A stretch of 64,000 bases of DNA from Candidatus Zixiibacteriota bacterium (GCA_019038695.1 JAHOYZ010000007.1:248001-312000), one strand, 5' to 3'. Shown: positions 35,595-45,248, counted from the first letter of the stretch. The notes: generated by a model not told the origin, from the letters alone. A program made the numbers and translations.

Positions 35595-35699
35595 TCGAGT
35601 AGGTCGAAATCTGTCTTCAGTTTTTTGATATTCGTTTGGGACACGAGCCTTGCGATTGACGGATTGATATTAAACGCAGCATAGTAGGAAAGGCGAGCG

Positions 35700-37157
35700 A
35701 TGGTCTCCAGCAAGACATCCTGGAAACTACCTACGGTAATAAACAGAAACAATGGAATACTCCTCGGTATTGCTCTTTCTCTGACGGGGGCATATTGGGT
35801 TATACTGATTTGGAACTTACCGGTTTTCAGAAGTGTACCCGGCTATTTCTGGCATGCAATGGCATCGGTGGACAAACCACTTGGAGATCTGTGGATATTC
35901 CCATTGATCGTAGTGCTAAGTGTTGCAATCATTGCTCTGGTTTTAAGGTACATTGACAGGCATAAACTCTGCTTGCTTCTGCTTATTCTACTGGGCTGGT
36001 GCGTTCAAATGGGGTTTGGATTAATTGAGGGAAATGGGATAGATGGCATTCGCTCTCGGATGATAGATACTGGACACGCTGAGTTTGCTCGTTTGGCGGT
36101 TGTAGAAAACGATCTAATTGCCGTTGCCACGGAATATGAGAAGCTTCTTGAAAATCCTGACATCAAGTATGCCCAAACAAAGCCGCCGGGGCAGTTGTTG
36201 TTTCATATGGTTACTCAGAAGATCTCCAATCTGTTCATGCCAACGCACACTCGGGGCGAGAAGTTCATCCGACTGGTCACATTTGCCAGCTACGTTTATC
36301 CTCTGATTTCCTATCTCGTTATTATCCCCCTTTATTGGCTTAGTCGGCTCTTTCTTCAACGGAGCCAGGCTATTTACCCGTGTATCTTGTTCATATTCGT
36401 TCCGAATGTTACTCTCATCACTCTTCATCTTGATCAGGTCTTATACCCGACCTTATTTTTAGCCACAATGTATCTGTCTTGTCGCCCCGCTATAAAGGGC
36501 AATGTTCTGTCTGCATCTGTCGCTGGGTTTGGTCTTTACTTAGCGCTTTACGTCTCTTTTTCCTTATTGCCACTGGTCTTTTTCTCCGTGGTTTCGATCG
36601 CTATTTTTTCAGGGGCGTTGACCTCTGGCTATGGCCGGATTCGTCCATTCTTAAGGACACTGGCCGGGTTTTTTGGTGGGGCTATCATCCTGTGGGCTCT
36701 TCTTGCCGTTTTTCTCAATTATGATCCTATCATCCGATATCAATCGGCAATACAGTTTCATCAGACCTGGAAAAACTGGACACCTGGTATAGGAAACACT
36801 CTCCTGTTTGCGACCCTCAACTATATCGAGTTTGCCTTGTGGACCGGTATTCCGATAATTATCCTTTACCTTGCAGGTTTGGTCAGAGCTGCCCGAAGCA
36901 CATGTTGTCGATGCCCGTCAAAACTTGACATATTGTCAGTATCACTTGCCATTGGGTTGATTCTATTGGTACTCCTCGGAACAACCAAGGGAGAAGTCGC
37001 CCGTCTATGGATTTATCTGGTTCCGCTCTTGTGTATCTTTGCTTGTTCGGAGTTGTTTGTACGATTCAGAGAGCGAAACCTCATTGCTTTTGGTGTTCTC
37101 TTGTCAATACAACTGACTACTATTTTGTTAATCAAACGCTTTCAGGACTTCTGGTGA
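35700..37157 (+). CDS. GT-C-like polytopic membrane protein inserted in the suf operon
   Basis: A 485-residue protein with about 11 hydrophobic segments and a signature loop around YAQTKPPGQLLFHM (about residues 157-170), resembling the conserved catalytic loop region of GT-C polyprenyl-phosphate-dependent glycosyltransferases (compare DPPG/KPPG motifs). No close family can be named, and no glycan gene lies near. It sits between sufU and sufT, 105 bp after the former and 91 bp before the latter. Its AT-rich, hydrophobic coding sequence and unrelated function suggest a later insertion. Whether it is in the same transcript is unclear. Confidence 0.6.
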   Translation: MVSSKTSWKLPTVINRNNGILLGIALSLTGAYWVILIWNLPVFRSVPGYFWHAMASVDKPLGDLWIFPLIVVLSVAIIALVLRYIDRHKLCLLLLILLGWCVQMGFGLIEGNGIDGIRSRMIDTGHAEFARLAVVENDLIAVATEYEKLLENPDIKYAQTKPPGQLLFHMVTQKISNLFMPTHTRGEKFIRLVTFASYVYPLISYLVIIPLYWLSRLFLQRSQAIYPCILFIFVPNVTLITLHLDQVLYPTLFLATMYLSCRPAIKGNVLSASVAGFGLYLALYVSFSLLPLVFFSVVSIAIFSGALTSGYGRIRPFLRTLAGFFGGAIILWALLAVFLNYDPIIRYQSAIQFHQTWKNWTPGIGNTLLFATLNYIEFALWTGIPIIILYLAGLVRAARSTCCRCPSKLDILSVSLAIGLILLVLLGTTKGEVARLWIYLVPLLCIFACSELFVRFRERNLIAFGVLLSIQLTTILLIKRFQDFW

Positions 37158-37248
37158 AAATCGTGCCGATTCCGAATCCGCCAGAGACAATCACTGGTCC
37201 TGTGTGATCTGAGGGAATAATAATGGAACGCAACGAGAAAGAAAAACT

Positions 37249-37560
37249 ATGACCCTGCCCACCAAAGAACAAATTATGGATGCCCTGAAACCGATTCAGG
37301 ACCCGGAGATGCGCATAGGCGTTGTTGACCTTGGATTGATCTATGACGTCATGATTGAGCCGGATGGTAAGGTACAGGTGAAGATGACCCTCACGACCCC
37401 CGCCTGCCCATACGGTGAAATGCTGGTAACGGAAGTTCATAAGGCGGTCGAGACGATGGATGGCGTCACCGATATGAAAGTCGTGCTCGTTTGGGATCCC
37501 CCATGGGAGCCGGAGACAATGGCCTCCGACCACGCCAAGGACATCCTCGGCATCTGGTAA
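37249..37560 (+). CDS. sufT: SufT/MIP18-like Fe-S protein maturation factor
   Basis: A 103-residue protein of the DUF59/MIP18 family. The N-terminal LKPIQDPEMRIGVVDLGLIY contains the family's DPE motif, and the conserved Cys lies in TTPACPYGEML (Cys53); VWDPPWEPE follows. SufT homologues at the end of suf operons, as in Staphylococcus and Mycobacterium, help deliver clusters to target proteins. PaaD-type members of the same family are alternatives, but no phenylacetate genes are present. It probably belongs to the suf operon although the GT-C-like gene separates it from sufU. Confidence 0.87.
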   Translation: MTLPTKEQIMDALKPIQDPEMRIGVVDLGLIYDVMIEPDGKVQVKMTLTTPACPYGEMLVTEVHKAVETMDGVTDMKVVLVWDPPWEPETMASDHAKDILGIW

Positions 37561-37743
37561 TTGCGGTGGCTGTGCCATGCAGCCTTTTTCCAGAGATGAT
37601 TCCCGACCAACGGAACATCCAAACCAATCAAACTCGATCAAGCCACAGGGCGCAAGCAACCACGCTGCAAGACACTGACACATGGACCCTTATTGTGTCC
37701 GGGATTTAGGTTGTGAAGGTTATCAGAACCGGATGTACATTCG

Positions 37744-37775
37744 AAAATAACGCCCCCGGAAACAATTCCGGAGGG
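37744..37775 (-). terminator. Terminator of the trypsin-like dockerin protein gene
   Basis: The stem CCGGAA / TTCCGG (37756-37761 with 37766-37771) has a 4-nt loop and is extended by CCC/GGG across a bulge. On the minus strand it is followed by GTTATTTT. It lies 25-55 nt after the stop. Confidence 0.7.
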
Positions 37776-37799
37776 CCGGGAAATCAATCAGGATAGCCC

Positions 37800-40037
37800 C
37801 TAACAAGCTGGCGGAGGTGGACCACCGGTGAACAAATAAGCCACCAGATACGTAAGGTCAGCCAAATTGATCGGGCTAATGCCGTCAATATCTGCTTCAT
37901 CGTAGCAGACGGGAGGTAATCCTCCCGTAAACAAGTACGACACCAAATAGGTCAGGTCGGAAATTACAACATTGTCGGAAGGATCACCATCGACATTACC
38001 GCGCAACCCAGTACAACAAGGTAGGTATGATACGACCGGCGACAAAATCTTCGGTTCGTAAGTCAACAGGCTGCCGGAGAATGTCGGAGTATATGTGCTG
38101 TATCCGGCCAAACTGATGGTCGTCTGCTGCCCGGACGTAATCGCGTCCGAAACACTGAAAGTCAATTTAAGTATCGGACCGCTACCTGGCTCCAGCTCGG
38201 GAAGGCTGCCGTTGGAAGACGCAATCAACTCAATCGTGTACCGATCGCTCCAGGGATCACTGGCAATAAGTTCTGTCTGGGCAAAATACTCAGTTCGACA
38301 ACCAACGGCCGAGAAGGACTCATACGTCAAATCCAGATCGCCGGTCATCTCGAAGGGGATAGTGAACCTGTTGACGGAAACATTGTTGGTGGCATAGATC
38401 GTGACCTCGAAGGTCTGGTAAGGGACAACATTAGTGTCGGCGGCTTTCATGGTATCGGCCAGAGCGATGATATAATTTTCCTTGGTGCGCTCGCGATCCC
38501 CCTCCGCTGTTACGACCAGAAGCGATACATCATAGGTGCCAGCGATATCATAAGTATGAGCGGGTGATTGAGTGAGGGCGCTGTCGCCATCACCAAAGAA
38601 CCATTTCCACTCAATTACATCCAGTAATGATGAACCTGTGAACAGGACATCGAGTGGTACATCACCGTATGTAGTATCCGCCACTATAGTGATACCCAAA
38701 GGATCTATGCCGTCGAGCGTAGTTACACCCGTGTTATCAGGATCGAGCCAATCGTGTAGCCGGCTTGAAGCCGAAGAGCCATAGTCCCACGACTTGGCAA
38801 ACTTGCCATAATAGTCAGGTGAGTTCGGTGAGGAACATGAGGCAGTGCCACCGTGAAGCTGACCGGTGATGCGATGGTTCTGATCGAACAATGGCGATCC
38901 CGAGGAACCCGGTTCGGTAGTGCCGTCTTCCCAGGCGCCAATTTTCCAGTGACTCCCACCCGAAGAACCACCGTAGTTGGCATCAATAGCCGGGTTGTTG
39001 TCGAAGGATATTTTCTTAATGTCGCCTGAAGGATGATGTATCCCGACCGACCAACTCGAAGCACTGTTCTCTCGCGACCAGCCACCGTAGTATACATTAT
39101 AACTGTCTGGAGGGTTCGCAGACAACTCCAGCAATCCGAAATCAGAATATGAATTGGCCGAACGCCGGGTACATCCAGACACAGTCATCCAAGTCGGGCC
39201 ATTCTGATTGTCGCAACCGGGGCTTTCGTAGTTAAACATAAATATCCAGGTCGCCTCACCGCCCAGACAGTGTTCGGCGGTCAGGAAGTAGGGCGTAAGA
39301 TCCTCGCGAACATTGTTAATCAGTGCGCCGGTACAGAGTCGGAAGCCGCCCGAAGTCAGAATCATCGCCACCGCACGTTTGTCATCCTGCCAATCGGCTC
39401 CCTCGGGGCAATTAACATTGTTATTACATGAGCCTGAACTGCCATATCCCTGAGCATCCTTGAGAGTCGAACGGTCAAAGAGATCACGATAGGCGTGGAT
39501 AACGCGCTCGATTTCGATAATACCGGATTGCGACAGACCGGCGGGTTCCCAATATTCAAGAATGGTAACATCCCCTCGCACTGGCCCAGTGGCGAATTGG
39601 TCCCATTCCTTATTGTTGGCATCAGTGAATGCGCCCAGAATCATGGTGTGATCGGCATTGTAAAGATAGAGCTTCGCCCCTTGTGGCATCCAAAAGTGGC
39701 GGTAGACAAGATTGATGGAATAGGCTTCCGGCGATTCAATCCTCAGTCGCCACAGATGACTTCCGTCAGCAAGTGTCTCCCAGACTCCGGAGTTCTCCAT
39801 ATTGTAGATAACCTCAAACGGCATCCCAAAACGAAGCGGAATGTCCTTGCCCACCTCTGCCTCATCTTCCGCCAACAGCGAAAGTCTATCGACATTGGCA
39901 GTAACTACCGTCGGTGCATCGGCCAAAGCCAATTTGGAGAAACTCGGCGGTACACCACCACTACTGATCTGTGCCTGAGTGTGGCTGGCGGCGAAGAAAA
40001 TGAGGAAAACGACAACAACGATGCAAGACATCTTCAT
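37800..40037 (-). CDS. Secreted trypsin/Lys-C-like serine protease with PKD, cohesin-like and dockerin modules
   Basis: A 745-residue protein with a signal peptide (about 1-22). A propeptide-like part runs to about 200. The chymotrypsin-fold protease (about 203-430) has His256 (YFLTAEHCLGG), Asp299 (SYSDFGLLEL) and Ser379 in TEPGSSGSPLFD, as in lysyl endopeptidases (S1); Cys pairs suggest disulfides. A PKD domain (about 448-525, WKWFFGDGDSALTQSPAHTY) and a cohesin-like beta domain (about 530-670) follow. The dockerin pair (about 677-745) is built on [21 protein letters not shown] and [20 protein letters not shown]; the protein ends 5 residues later. It is convergent with the suf operon and is the first of five dockerin genes. 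Confidence 0.85.
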   Translation of the reverse strand: MKMSCIVVVVFLIFFAASHTQAQISSGGVPPSFSKLALADAPTVVTANVDRLSLLAEDEAEVGKDIPLRFGMPFEVIYNMENSGVWETLADGSHLWRLRIESPEAYSINLVYRHFWMPQGAKLYLYNADHTMILGAFTDANNKEWDQFATGPVRGDVTILEYWEPAGLSQSGIIEIERVIHAYRDLFDRSTLKDAQGYGSSGSCNNNVNCPEGADWQDDKRAVAMILTSGGFRLCTGALINNVREDLTPYFLTAEHCLGGEATWIFMFNYESPGCDNQNGPTWMTVSGCTRRSANSYSDFGLLELSANPPDSYNVYYGGWSRENSASSWSVGIHHPSGDIKKISFDNNPAIDANYGGSSGGSHWKIGAWEDGTTEPGSSGSPLFDQNHRITGQLHGGTASCSSPNSPDYYGKFAKSWDYGSSASSRLHDWLDPDNTGVTTLDGIDPLGITIVADTTYGDVPLDVLFTGSSLLDVIEWKWFFGDGDSALTQSPAHTYDIAGTYDVSLLVVTAEGDRERTKENYIIALADTMKAADTNVVPYQTFEVTIYATNNVSVNRFTIPFEMTGDLDLTYESFSAVGCRTEYFAQTELIASDPWSDRYTIELIASSNGSLPELEPGSGPILKLTFSVSDAITSGQQTTISLAGYSTYTPTFSGSLLTYEPKILSPVVSYLPCCTGLRGNVDGDPSDNVVISDLTYLVSYLFTGGLPPVCYDEADIDGISPINLADLTYLVAYLFTGGPPPPAC

Positions 40038-40279
40038 AATACCCGTTCCTTTAGCGATTTGGATAACTCCATTTTCAGCAACTAATTAGCACAAGTTTGT
40101 CCCGGATTGTCATATTCTCAATATCGAACACTGGAACCGATTCGTTTACCAGAAAGAACTCATGGCAAAAGATATTGTAGTATAACCGTGATCTTACGAT
40201 GCCAGTTTCAATATGCGGAACAGTTACCGATTGTCAAGAGTTCCATCTCAAAATCGGTGGGGAGCATCCACCTCTTTAC

Positions 40280-40308
40280 TTGACTATTTACAATCGTCAA
40301 CTTATAGA
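40280..40308 (+). promoter_or_regulatory. Sigma-70-type promoter of cheD
   Basis: TTGACT (40280-40285), a 17-bp spacer and TATAGA (40303-40308), about 40 bp before the preferred cheD start. Confidence 0.6.
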
Positions 40309-40345
40309 TATCTACCATTATAATCTATATTACAGAGGCATGGAT

Positions 40346-40831
40346 ATGATCGATTCCTTAAGGGATAAAACATCCATTGACGTGGACACCGGAGAGGTAA
40401 GAACCTCTTCGGAGCCGGTCGTCCTGCGATCTATTGCACTTGGTTCTTGTGTCGCGGTCGTAGTGTACGATAGAACCCATAAGACTGGTGGTCTGGCTCA
40501 TATTATGCTTCCTGGTCGATCGATGAAAACAGAAAGTGAGAACCGAACGAAATACGCCGAGGATGCTGTTGATACTGTACTCGAAGCCGTTACGAAACTT
40601 GGTACCGATACAGATAACCTTGAAATCTGTGTCGTGGGTGGAGCAAATGTACTCCAGGAAGGAGATATTTCTGACAAAGTGACTAAATCTGTTAAGGATT
40701 ACTTAAAAGAGATAGGACTCAGGTGGGACAAAGAAAGGGTCGGGGGGATCGAACGACGGTCTGTTTTTCTTGATGTTGAATCCGGCCAAGTGTTTATTAC
40801 TGAGGGTGAAGGGACAGCTAATGAATTATAG
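40346..40831 (+). CDS. cheD: CheD-like chemoreceptor glutamine deamidase
   Basis: About 161 residues. The catalytic Cys is in ALGSCVAVVVYD (C35) and the His in LAHIMLPG (H52), as in CheD. At the position of the third residue, Thr21 of Thermotoga CheD, there is a Ser (S29). CheD deamidates glutamines in chemoreceptors and interacts with CheC. No receptor, CheA, CheC or CheW is in the window; the next gene is a hybrid kinase. The longest frame starts at 40199, but AGAGG at 7 nt spacing favours the ATG at 40346, with one at 40340 also possible. It is 57 bp upstream of the kinase gene, probably co-transcribed. Confidence 0.85.
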   Translation: MIDSLRDKTSIDVDTGEVRTSSEPVVLRSIALGSCVAVVVYDRTHKTGGLAHIMLPGRSMKTESENRTKYAEDAVDTVLEAVTKLGTDTDNLEICVVGGANVLQEGDISDKVTKSVKDYLKEIGLRWDKERVGGIERRSVFLDVESGQVFITEGEGTANEL

Positions 40832-40888
40832 GCATGCGGCGCAGCCGCTACGCATCAAGGGAAGTGACTTAAGGGAAGGAACCAGTTA

Positions 40889-43800
40889 ATGAACACTAAG
40901 AAGAGATCACTGAAGCGAGGCTTGTTCAAACGCTACAGTACCTCAATATCTATAGGTCTCATAGGCCTGGCGCTATCGTTGACGGTGTTTTTCTTTGTGG
41001 GAGAATGGGAGACCAAGTGGCGTAAATCCGTCTTTGATCAGTTGGCTGAGTCCCGCTGTAATTCCTTCAGAAGCGAAATACATCAGCATCTTCACGAGTT
41101 GATGGCTCTCAAACGATTCTATGATGGTTCGCAGTTTGTGAGCCGCGAAGAGTTTGATCAATTTGTCACGCCAATTTTTTGTGTTCATCAGGATCTTCGT
41201 GGGTTTGGCTGGGCACCCCGTGTAACTGATACAGACCGCAATGTTTTCGAGCAGACTTTGCAAGCGGAGGGATTGGCAAACTACCAGATTCACGATTCCT
41301 CAGTTCCAGGTGAGATGGAAATCGCGGCTCACCATAAAGAATATTACCCGGTTCTGTATCGAACCCCCCAACTAGACTGGGCGATTGGTCTGAATCAATT
41401 CTCCCAATCGCTTCGGCGTGAAGCTATTGAGCAAGCACGTGATATGAATCAAGTGGTAATCACAGGGCCGACCATATTCCCGAGCGAACTGAAGAACAGG
41501 TTCGGAACCATTACCTTTGCACCAGTATACAAGAAGGGCATGCCGACCACAACCGTTGAAGAACGCCGGGCGGCCATTGAAGGGATTGTCATCTGCGCCA
41601 TGGGGGTCGGCGATATCTTAGAGAGTGTGATTGGGGAGCTGCAACCCGGAGGGATAGATATTAGTGTGAGCGACCTTTCCGCGCCCGAGGGAGAACAACT
41701 CCTCTTCCACCACACATCGCGCTTACGCAACGCGGAAGAGGATGATCTCACACACCAAGGGAAAAACGGTTTCGGGTTGTCATTTGTCACTTCCTTTGAA
41801 GTAGCCAATCGAACATGGGAGATGCATTGTACGCCGTCATCAGGTTATCTAACATCTCATCCTGTATGGATTAACTGGATATTACTATTGGGTGGCTTGA
41901 TTCTCACATCACTGTTGGCAGCATTCGTATACACAAGACAGACCCGTATGGCCGTCATTGAGGAACTGGTGGATAAGCGCACTGCCCAATTGCGAGCGAG
42001 TGAGCAGCAACTGAAAGCTACCAATCAACAGTTACGGGCAGGCGAGCAGCAACTGAAAGCTGCCAATCAGCAGTTGAAAGCCCAAGAGCAACAACTGAGG
42101 GCATCCAATCAGCAATTGCGAGCGAGTGAAGAGAATTACCGTCTGCTTATAGACTCGGTCGATGCTGGCATCAACCTCATTGATAGAGAGGGCAACTTCC
42201 TTCTAGTGAATGACAGATCCGCAAATATGATGGGTATATCTCCAGCGGACCTAATCGGCAAGAACATCAGCAACGTGATGCCGCCTGATTATCTGGCACT
42301 GGCTATGGAAAGGCTCAATAGGGTTGTGGAAACGGGGGTTGGAGAAGTCCATGAAATGTTCGTCGAGCAGTTCCAGCGATGGTTTCTGGAAAACCTGCAG
42401 CCGGTTAAGAACACTTCAGGAGAGACCATTGGTATTCAGGTCATGTCCCAGGATATTACCGAACGCAAACAGTACGATGATGCACTACTGAAAAGTAAAG
42501 AAGTCGCCGAGAACTATCTCAATGTTGCTGCTGAGATTATAATATCTCTGAATGCAGAAGGTACGATTACACTGCTGAATGAAAGCGGACATAGTACCCT
42601 CGGATACAATAAGGGCGATTTAATTGGAAAGAACTGGTTCGATACGTGCTTACCTGCAAGATTGCGAAATGAGGTTGGTATCGTTTTTAACAAGCTGATG
42701 CAAGGAGAGATTGAAGAAGTCATAACGTACGAGAATCCGATTGTAACGAAAAGTGGGGGCGAGAAGATTATCTTGTGGCATAACACTTTACTTAGAGATG
42801 AAGCCGGCAACATATGTGGATCACTGAGTTCAGGAGAGGATATTACCGAGCGCAAACAGGCGGAAGAGGCATTGCAGGAAAGTGAAACAAAGTTTAGAAC
42901 ATACGTAAGCCATGCACCGGACGCGATATTCATAGCGAATGCTCTGGGCAGTTTCGTTGATGTCAATTTGGCCGCCAGCAAGATTACTGGCTATTCCAGA
43001 TCAGAACTACTGAGCATGTCTGTTCTCGATCTGGCTGATCCAAAAGCACGGCCGGAAGAGCTCGAGAGTTTTAAAAGGCTAATGGAAATAGGTCGAGAAA
43101 ATTCAGAAACCAAGTTGAAACGCAAAGATGGTTCGATCATCTGGGTCTCATTAGATGCTGTCTCTCTCTCTGAAGACCGCTTAATGGCCTTTATTTCGGA
43201 TATCACGGAGACCAAACGGCTTCGCGAATTGGAATCACGGGCTCAACGGTTGGAATCTGCAGGTAAGATATCGGGTCAGATTGCCCATGATTTTAACAAC
43301 CTCCTTGCACCGTTGATCGCCTACCCGGAGTTCATTCGTGAGGAGCTGCCCAAAAACCACCCCGCTCTGACCTACTTGACAAGCATTGAAGATTCAGCGG
43401 CACGGATAGCCGATATCAACCAGCAATTGTTGACGCTGGGAAGACGAGGTCACTACAATCAACAGGTTATGAACCTGAACGAAATTATTATGCGGGCAGT
43501 CAAAGAGATGGATGCATTGCCAGCTACTATGACATGCAAAATGCAATTGGATGAAGATCTGATGAATGTCATGGGTGGAGGAGCCCAAATTCATCGGGTC
43601 ATCTCCAATCTCCTTACCAACGCCCAGGATGCGATCCAGGACGTTGGACAGATTACAGTCAAGACCGAAAACTACTACGTCGATGAAATGTGTGTGGCTT
43701 ACGGTCGCGTTCCCAAAGGCGAATATGTCAAAATGACTCTTTCGGACACCGGTTGCGGTATCCCGGATGATATAATCCAGAAAATATTTGATCCCTTCTT

Positions 43801-44353
43801 CACCTCCAAGACAACCGACAAAAAACGTGGGTCCGGACTTGGCTTGAGTGTTGTTGATTCGGTGCTGAAGGATCACAATGGATACCTGGATTTGAGCAGT
43901 AAAGTTGGTCAGGGAACATCCTTCTACCTGTATTTCCCGATAACACGCGAGGATGTTGGAATATCCGAGATTCAACAGTCTGATGGTGGCACCGAAACGA
44001 TCTTGGTGGTCGACGACGATGAGCTTCAGCGAGATGTCTCCATGAAGCTCCTGAGTAAGCTGGGGTACAAAGTAAGCACAGCTGAGAGTGGTGAGAAGGC
44101 AATTGAGTTTCTCAAGGACAATCCGCAGGACCTACTGGTTATGGATATGGTCATGCCGATGGGAATAGATGGAGCGGAAACATATCGGCAAGTTGCTGAG
44201 TTCAACCCCGGTCAGAAAGCTATCATTGTCTCCGGGTTCTCTGAAACCGATCGGGTGCTTGAAGCACAGAAGTTCGGGGCGGGAGCTTTTGTCAAGAAAC
44301 CTTTGACGGTAAAAGACGTCGCCGCCGCAGTTCGCATGGAGTTGGACCGGTAG
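40889..44353 (+). CDS. CHASE-PAS hybrid histidine kinase with C-terminal receiver
   Basis: An 1154-residue membrane kinase. TM1 (about 22-40), an extracytoplasmic CHASE domain (about 60-310) with LRGFGWAPRV, and TM2 (about 326-348) lead to a coiled-coil linker of three 14-residue repeats (EQQLKATNQQLRAG type, about 372-413). Three PAS domains (about 415-540, 545-665, 670-790) follow, then the phosphoacceptor domain with His800 in SGQIAHDFNNLLAPL. The ATPase has the N box (NLLTNAQDAI), DTGCGIPDDI and GSGLGLSVV. The receiver (1033-1154) has Asp1086 (LVMDMVMP) and Lys at KKPL. It senses an unknown ligand outside the membrane. AAGGGAAGGA precedes the ATG. No output regulator is adjacent. Confidence 0.9.
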   Translation: MNTKKRSLKRGLFKRYSTSISIGLIGLALSLTVFFFVGEWETKWRKSVFDQLAESRCNSFRSEIHQHLHELMALKRFYDGSQFVSREEFDQFVTPIFCVHQDLRGFGWAPRVTDTDRNVFEQTLQAEGLANYQIHDSSVPGEMEIAAHHKEYYPVLYRTPQLDWAIGLNQFSQSLRREAIEQARDMNQVVITGPTIFPSELKNRFGTITFAPVYKKGMPTTTVEERRAAIEGIVICAMGVGDILESVIGELQPGGIDISVSDLSAPEGEQLLFHHTSRLRNAEEDDLTHQGKNGFGLSFVTSFEVANRTWEMHCTPSSGYLTSHPVWINWILLLGGLILTSLLAAFVYTRQTRMAVIEELVDKRTAQLRASEQQLKATNQQLRAGEQQLKAANQQLKAQEQQLRASNQQLRASEENYRLLIDSVDAGINLIDREGNFLLVNDRSANMMGISPADLIGKNISNVMPPDYLALAMERLNRVVETGVGEVHEMFVEQFQRWFLENLQPVKNTSGETIGIQVMSQDITERKQYDDALLKSKEVAENYLNVAAEIIISLNAEGTITLLNESGHSTLGYNKGDLIGKNWFDTCLPARLRNEVGIVFNKLMQGEIEEVITYENPIVTKSGGEKIILWHNTLLRDEAGNICGSLSSGEDITERKQAEEALQESETKFRTYVSHAPDAIFIANALGSFVDVNLAASKITGYSRSELLSMSVLDLADPKARPEELESFKRLMEIGRENSETKLKRKDGSIIWVSLDAVSLSEDRLMAFISDITETKRLRELESRAQRLESAGKISGQIAHDFNNLLAPLIAYPEFIREELPKNHPALTYLTSIEDSAARIADINQQLLTLGRRGHYNQQVMNLNEIIMRAVKEMDALPATMTCKMQLDEDLMNVMGGGAQIHRVISNLLTNAQDAIQDVGQITVKTENYYVDEMCVAYGRVPKGEYVKMTLSDTGCGIPDDIIQKIFDPFFTSKTTDKKRGSGLGLSVVDSVLKDHNGYLDLSSKVGQGTSFYLYFPITREDVGISEIQQSDGGTETILVVDDDELQRDVSMKLLSKLGYKVSTAESGEKAIEFLKDNPQDLLVMDMVMPMGIDGAETYRQVAEFNPGQKAIIVSGFSETDRVLEAQKFGAGAFVKKPLTVKDVAAAVRMELDR
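42002..42127 (+). repeat. Three 42-bp tandem repeats in the kinase linker
   Basis: Three in-frame copies at 42002-42043, 42044-42085 and 42086-42127 encode the EQQL...NQQL coiled-coil units. Copies differ at several third positions and a few residues, and a partial unit precedes the first. Confidence 0.85.
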
Positions 44354-44453
44354 GGGGTAGTAGGCAATCTACAGGGCAGCGTCTGCAATCCCGGGCACAG
44401 GAAGCCGGTTCTATAGAAAAACCCAAAACAATTGGACTTTGGAGAGGCTATCT

Positions 44454-45248
44454 CTAATCGTCTGATTTGGTGTTCCGGTCACTGCTGGAATCGTCGGTGG
44501 CGTTGAGGTCGACCATATTCGTACCGTCGAGATACTTCACAGGATTGGGGTTTGAGATTCGAGTCAATTTCTGTGTGACATCCCCGATCTTCATCGCTGC
44601 TTCTTCGATGGTCTTCAGCTTCGATTTCAGTTCGTCATCAATATCCTTACGGCCTAACATTAGCAACTGGACACTGGCCAGAATGGCTTGAAGAGGATTG
44701 TTGATTTCGTGGTTCACAGTGACCGCCGTATCAAGAATACCGCTTAGACGTTCTTTTTCGAGTCGGCTCTTAAGCGTCTCGGAATCGCCGGCACCAGTGC
44801 CGGCAGCATGGTGCAAGGCAACCAATGCCGAAAGCGTTTGCAGGAAATCCTCCTCGGAGACAATCGTCCGTTCGCCCTCCTGTAAACCGATCACAGCCCC
44901 GAATGATCTTCCATGATAAACCAACGGTAACGTGAAAGAATGTCTTGGAACATCTCCACCAAAAGACAGAAAAGCTGCAGTCAGATTTCGATCCCGTCGG
45001 AGTTCGTCAAAGAGACTCTTTTCGAGCTCCATAAGACGCGCCTTATCCGCTTCGCCGACAGTATGGGTTACGGTCAACGTAGGAGTGAAAGATTCATCCC
45101 AGAAAATCAGAGCTACCGCGTTCAGCCCGACCAGTTCTGATGTCTGGGCCAAAGCGGCTTCGGCCAAGTGCTCAAACCGGTCCCCTCGGGAAGCGGCCAG
45201 GGCAAGCTGCCGAATAATGTCGAATCTGTCAGTCGAATGGTCTTTCAT
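44454..45248 (-). CDS. GAF protein with a histidine phosphoacceptor domain but no ATPase domain
   Basis: A 264-residue soluble protein. A GAF-like domain (about 18-155) is followed by a linker and a phosphoacceptor (DHp) pair of helices: VNHEINNPLQAILASVQLLM contains the H-box with His180, and the second helix ends near IGDVTQKLTRI (about 231). The protein stops 33 residues later with an acidic low-complexity tail, so no CA/HATPase domain exists. The stop is followed by unrelated intergenic DNA, with no sign of a frameshifted ATPase. It may be a phosphotransfer partner, for example of the neighbouring hybrid kinase, or a degenerate kinase. It is convergent with that kinase gene. Confidence 0.75.
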   Translation of the reverse strand: MKDHSTDRFDIIRQLALAASRGDRFEHLAEAALAQTSELVGLNAVALIFWDESFTPTLTVTHTVGEADKARLMELEKSLFDELRRDRNLTAAFLSFGGDVPRHSFTLPLVYHGRSFGAVIGLQEGERTIVSEEDFLQTLSALVALHHAAGTGAGDSETLKSRLEKERLSGILDTAVTVNHEINNPLQAILASVQLLMLGRKDIDDELKSKLKTIEEAAMKIGDVTQKLTRISNPNPVKYLDGTNMVDLNATDDSSSDRNTKSDD

